Assembly (NCBI GenBank): GCA_023621995.1
Contig: JAMOAB010000029.1
Coordinates: 100,105-164,104 of the forward strand
DNA from: Bacillota bacterium
GTDB taxonomy: Bacteria > Bacillota > Clostridia > Caldicoprobacterales > Xylanivirgaceae
DNA length: 64,000 nucleotides
Reading direction: 5' to 3'
Made by a program: the position numbers and the translations under genes. Positions 62,278 to 64,000 of the stretch are shown here, in pieces (the first letter of the stretch is position 1; every line of letters starts with the position of its first letter). A model generated the notes under the pieces. That model did not search any database, was not told the origin of the DNA, and saw only the letters and a list, made by a program, of their open reading frames with translations.

Positions 62278-62799
62278 GTGGGCAGGCCGGAGGAGTTTTT
62301 ATTAGTAGATGGATATAACATAATAAACTCATGGCCGAATCTTAAAGAGATCTCAAAGACAAGTCTGGAAGACGCTAGGGATGCATTGATAGAAATACTT
62401 AGAGATTATCAGGGATATAGGGGAATAAACGTGATAATCGTATTTGATGCACATCTCATAGAGGGTGGCGTAGAAACACATGAGTATTATGGAAAAGTGG
62501 AGGTTGTATATACAAAAGAAGGGGAGATAGCGGACCAATATATAGAGCGTTGGGTAAACGATATGGGAAAAGACCATAGGGTTAGGGTGGCCACATCCGA
62601 TTATACAGAGCAGACTATAGTTTTTTCCCGGGGTGGTACTCGTATATCTGCCCGGGAACTCTATATGGAAGTTGAGAGAGTGACTAAACAGAGGAATGAT
62701 ATATATATATATAATAAGAAAGTAGATACTAATTTTCTATCGGATAACATAGATCTTGATATACTTGAAAAACTAGAGAAAATGAGAAGGCAAAGATAG
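62278..62799 (+). CDS. NYN domain endoribonuclease (YacP/Rae1 family)
   Basis: EFLLVDGYNIINSWPNL; VIIVFDAHLIEGG; RVRVATSDYTEQ; GTG start. Confidence 0.93.
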   Translation: MGRPEEFLLVDGYNIINSWPNLKEISKTSLEDARDALIEILRDYQGYRGINVIIVFDAHLIEGGVETHEYYGKVEVVYTKEGEIADQYIERWVNDMGKDHRVRVATSDYTEQTIVFSRGGTRISARELYMEVERVTKQRNDIYIYNKKVDTNFLSDNIDLDILEKLEKMRRQR

Positions 62800-62889
62800 C
62801 TTGACTTATAGGGTTTATCTAATGTATAATCGAATATAAGATGTATATACAGCTTAAAAGATAAAGGCTTTTGTTGGGGGAGATATGAG

Positions 62890-63537
62890 TTGGAAGCCAA
62901 TGCAATAATGAAAGATATTAATCGTTTCCACATGATGACTGATGAAGAGATCGTAGAGGAAGCAAGAAACGGCAACAACGATGCTCTAGAGTTTTTAATG
63001 AACAAATACAAAAACTTTGTAAGGGCAAAAGCCAGGTCATATTTTCTTATAGGTGCCGATAGGGAAGACATTATACAAGAGGGGATGATAGGTCTTTATA
63101 AAGCAATTAGAGACTATAGACATGATAAATTGTCGTCATTTAGGGCTTTTGCAGAGCTGTGTATCACTAGGCAGATAATCACAGCCATAAAAACAGCCAC
63201 TCGACAAAAGCACATACCACTAAACTCTTATGTATCCTTAAACAAACCAATATATGACATGGAATCTGATAGAACTCTATTAGATGTATTATCTGCTACA
63301 AAGATATGTGATCCAGAGGAATTGGTAATAAGTCGAGAAGAATATAAGAGGATAGAAAGCGATATGGGTGAGATACTCAGTGACTTGGAATGGGAAGTTC
63401 TCATGGCATATCTCCAGGGAAAGTCATACCAAGAAATTGCCGTAGAGTTGGACAGGCATGTGAAGTCAGTGGATAATGCACTTCAACGGGTCAAGAGGAA
63501 ACTTGAACGATATCTAGATGAAAAAGAAAATCTATAA
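62890..63537 (+). CDS. sigH: RNA polymerase sporulation sigma factor SigH
   Basis: YFLIGADREDIIQEGMIGLYKAIRDYRHDKLSSFRAFAELCITRQIITAIKTATRQKHIPLNSYVSL; TTG start. Confidence 0.96.
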   Translation: MEANAIMKDINRFHMMTDEEIVEEARNGNNDALEFLMNKYKNFVRAKARSYFLIGADREDIIQEGMIGLYKAIRDYRHDKLSSFRAFAELCITRQIITAIKTATRQKHIPLNSYVSLNKPIYDMESDRTLLDVLSATKICDPEELVISREEYKRIESDMGEILSDLEWEVLMAYLQGKSYQEIAVELDRHVKSVDNALQRVKRKLERYLDEKENL

Positions 63538-63545
63538 AAATATGG

Positions 63546-63574
63546 TTGACAAAACAACGATATAGGATTAAAAT
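63546..63574 (+). promoter_or_regulatory. Sigma-A type promoter for the tRNA genes
   Basis: TTGACA-17 bp-TAAAAT, about 43 bp upstream of tRNA-Gly. Confidence 0.75.
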
Positions 63575-63616
63575 ATAGGTTGTTATTTAAATAATATAGT
63601 TATTAGCTGGAGATAT

Positions 63617-63690
63617 GCGGGTGTAACTCAGTGGTAGAGTGCCAGCTTCCCAAGCTGGTAGCGTGGGTTCGATCCCCATCACCCGCTCCA
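63617..63690 (+). tRNA. tRNA-Gly (anticodon CCC)
   Basis: Cloverleaf: acceptor GCGGGTG/CACCCGC, anticodon arm CCAGC-TTCCCAA-GCTGG, T arm with GGTTCGATCC, encoded CCA. Confidence 0.93.
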
Positions 63691-63697
63691 AGTATAA

Positions 63698-63773
63698 GCC
63701 CATGTAGCTCAGCAGGCAGAGCGCCGCCATGGTAAGGCGGAGGTCACCGGTTCGACCCCGGTCGTGGGCTCCA
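63698..63773 (+). tRNA. tRNA-Thr (anticodon GGT)
   Basis: Cloverleaf: acceptor GCCCATG/CGTGGGC, anticodon arm CCGCC-ATGGTAA-GGCGG, GGTTCGACCCC, encoded CCA. Confidence 0.95.
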
Positions 63774-63859
63774 TATTTAACTATCTATATTGTGAGACAC
63801 CAGGCTGTGTTGTTTAGGATATTGGTGAAAAATTCTCTCTATTAAAAGAGAGGGGTTAA

Positions 63860-64000
<141 letters not shown>

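Overview
This is a chromosomal window from a low-GC, endospore-forming Clostridia-like Firmicute. Supporting evidence: SigH, Mini-III/ThyX/RlmB/YacP/SigH followed by tRNAs and tuf, class II RNR, and HydGFE. Most of it is ordinary core metabolism and housekeeping. The most interesting region is about 12.8-22.2 kb, a probable hexuronate catabolic locus. It holds a uronate isomerase-like protein (UxaC family), a tagaturonate epimerase-like protein (UxaE), an SDR resembling fructuronate reductase (UxuB type), a mutarotase and a LacI regulator. No mannonate dehydratase, KDG kinase or KDPG aldolase is present. Instead the SDR is followed by a LarA-superfamily protein that keeps the nickel-pincer residues, and preceded by 6-phosphogluconate dehydrogenase. 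Three near-identical 16-24 bp palindromes (TGTAAGCGCTTACA core) precede gnd, uxaE and lacI. I propose a mannonate-to-gluconate 2-epimerase shunt that sends hexuronates into the oxidative pentose phosphate pathway. This is inference and needs biochemical testing. Other points of note are a YesMN/ABC-sugar/FAD-oxidoreductase/DUF4434 module, an AraC/Gfo-Idh-MocA/ThuA module, a hydrogenase maturation cassette without a hydrogenase, and a decaying segment at 47.6-55.2 kb with several disrupted genes around an apparently intact fosX-like gene. No CRISPR array, rRNA, intact transposon or prophage was seen.
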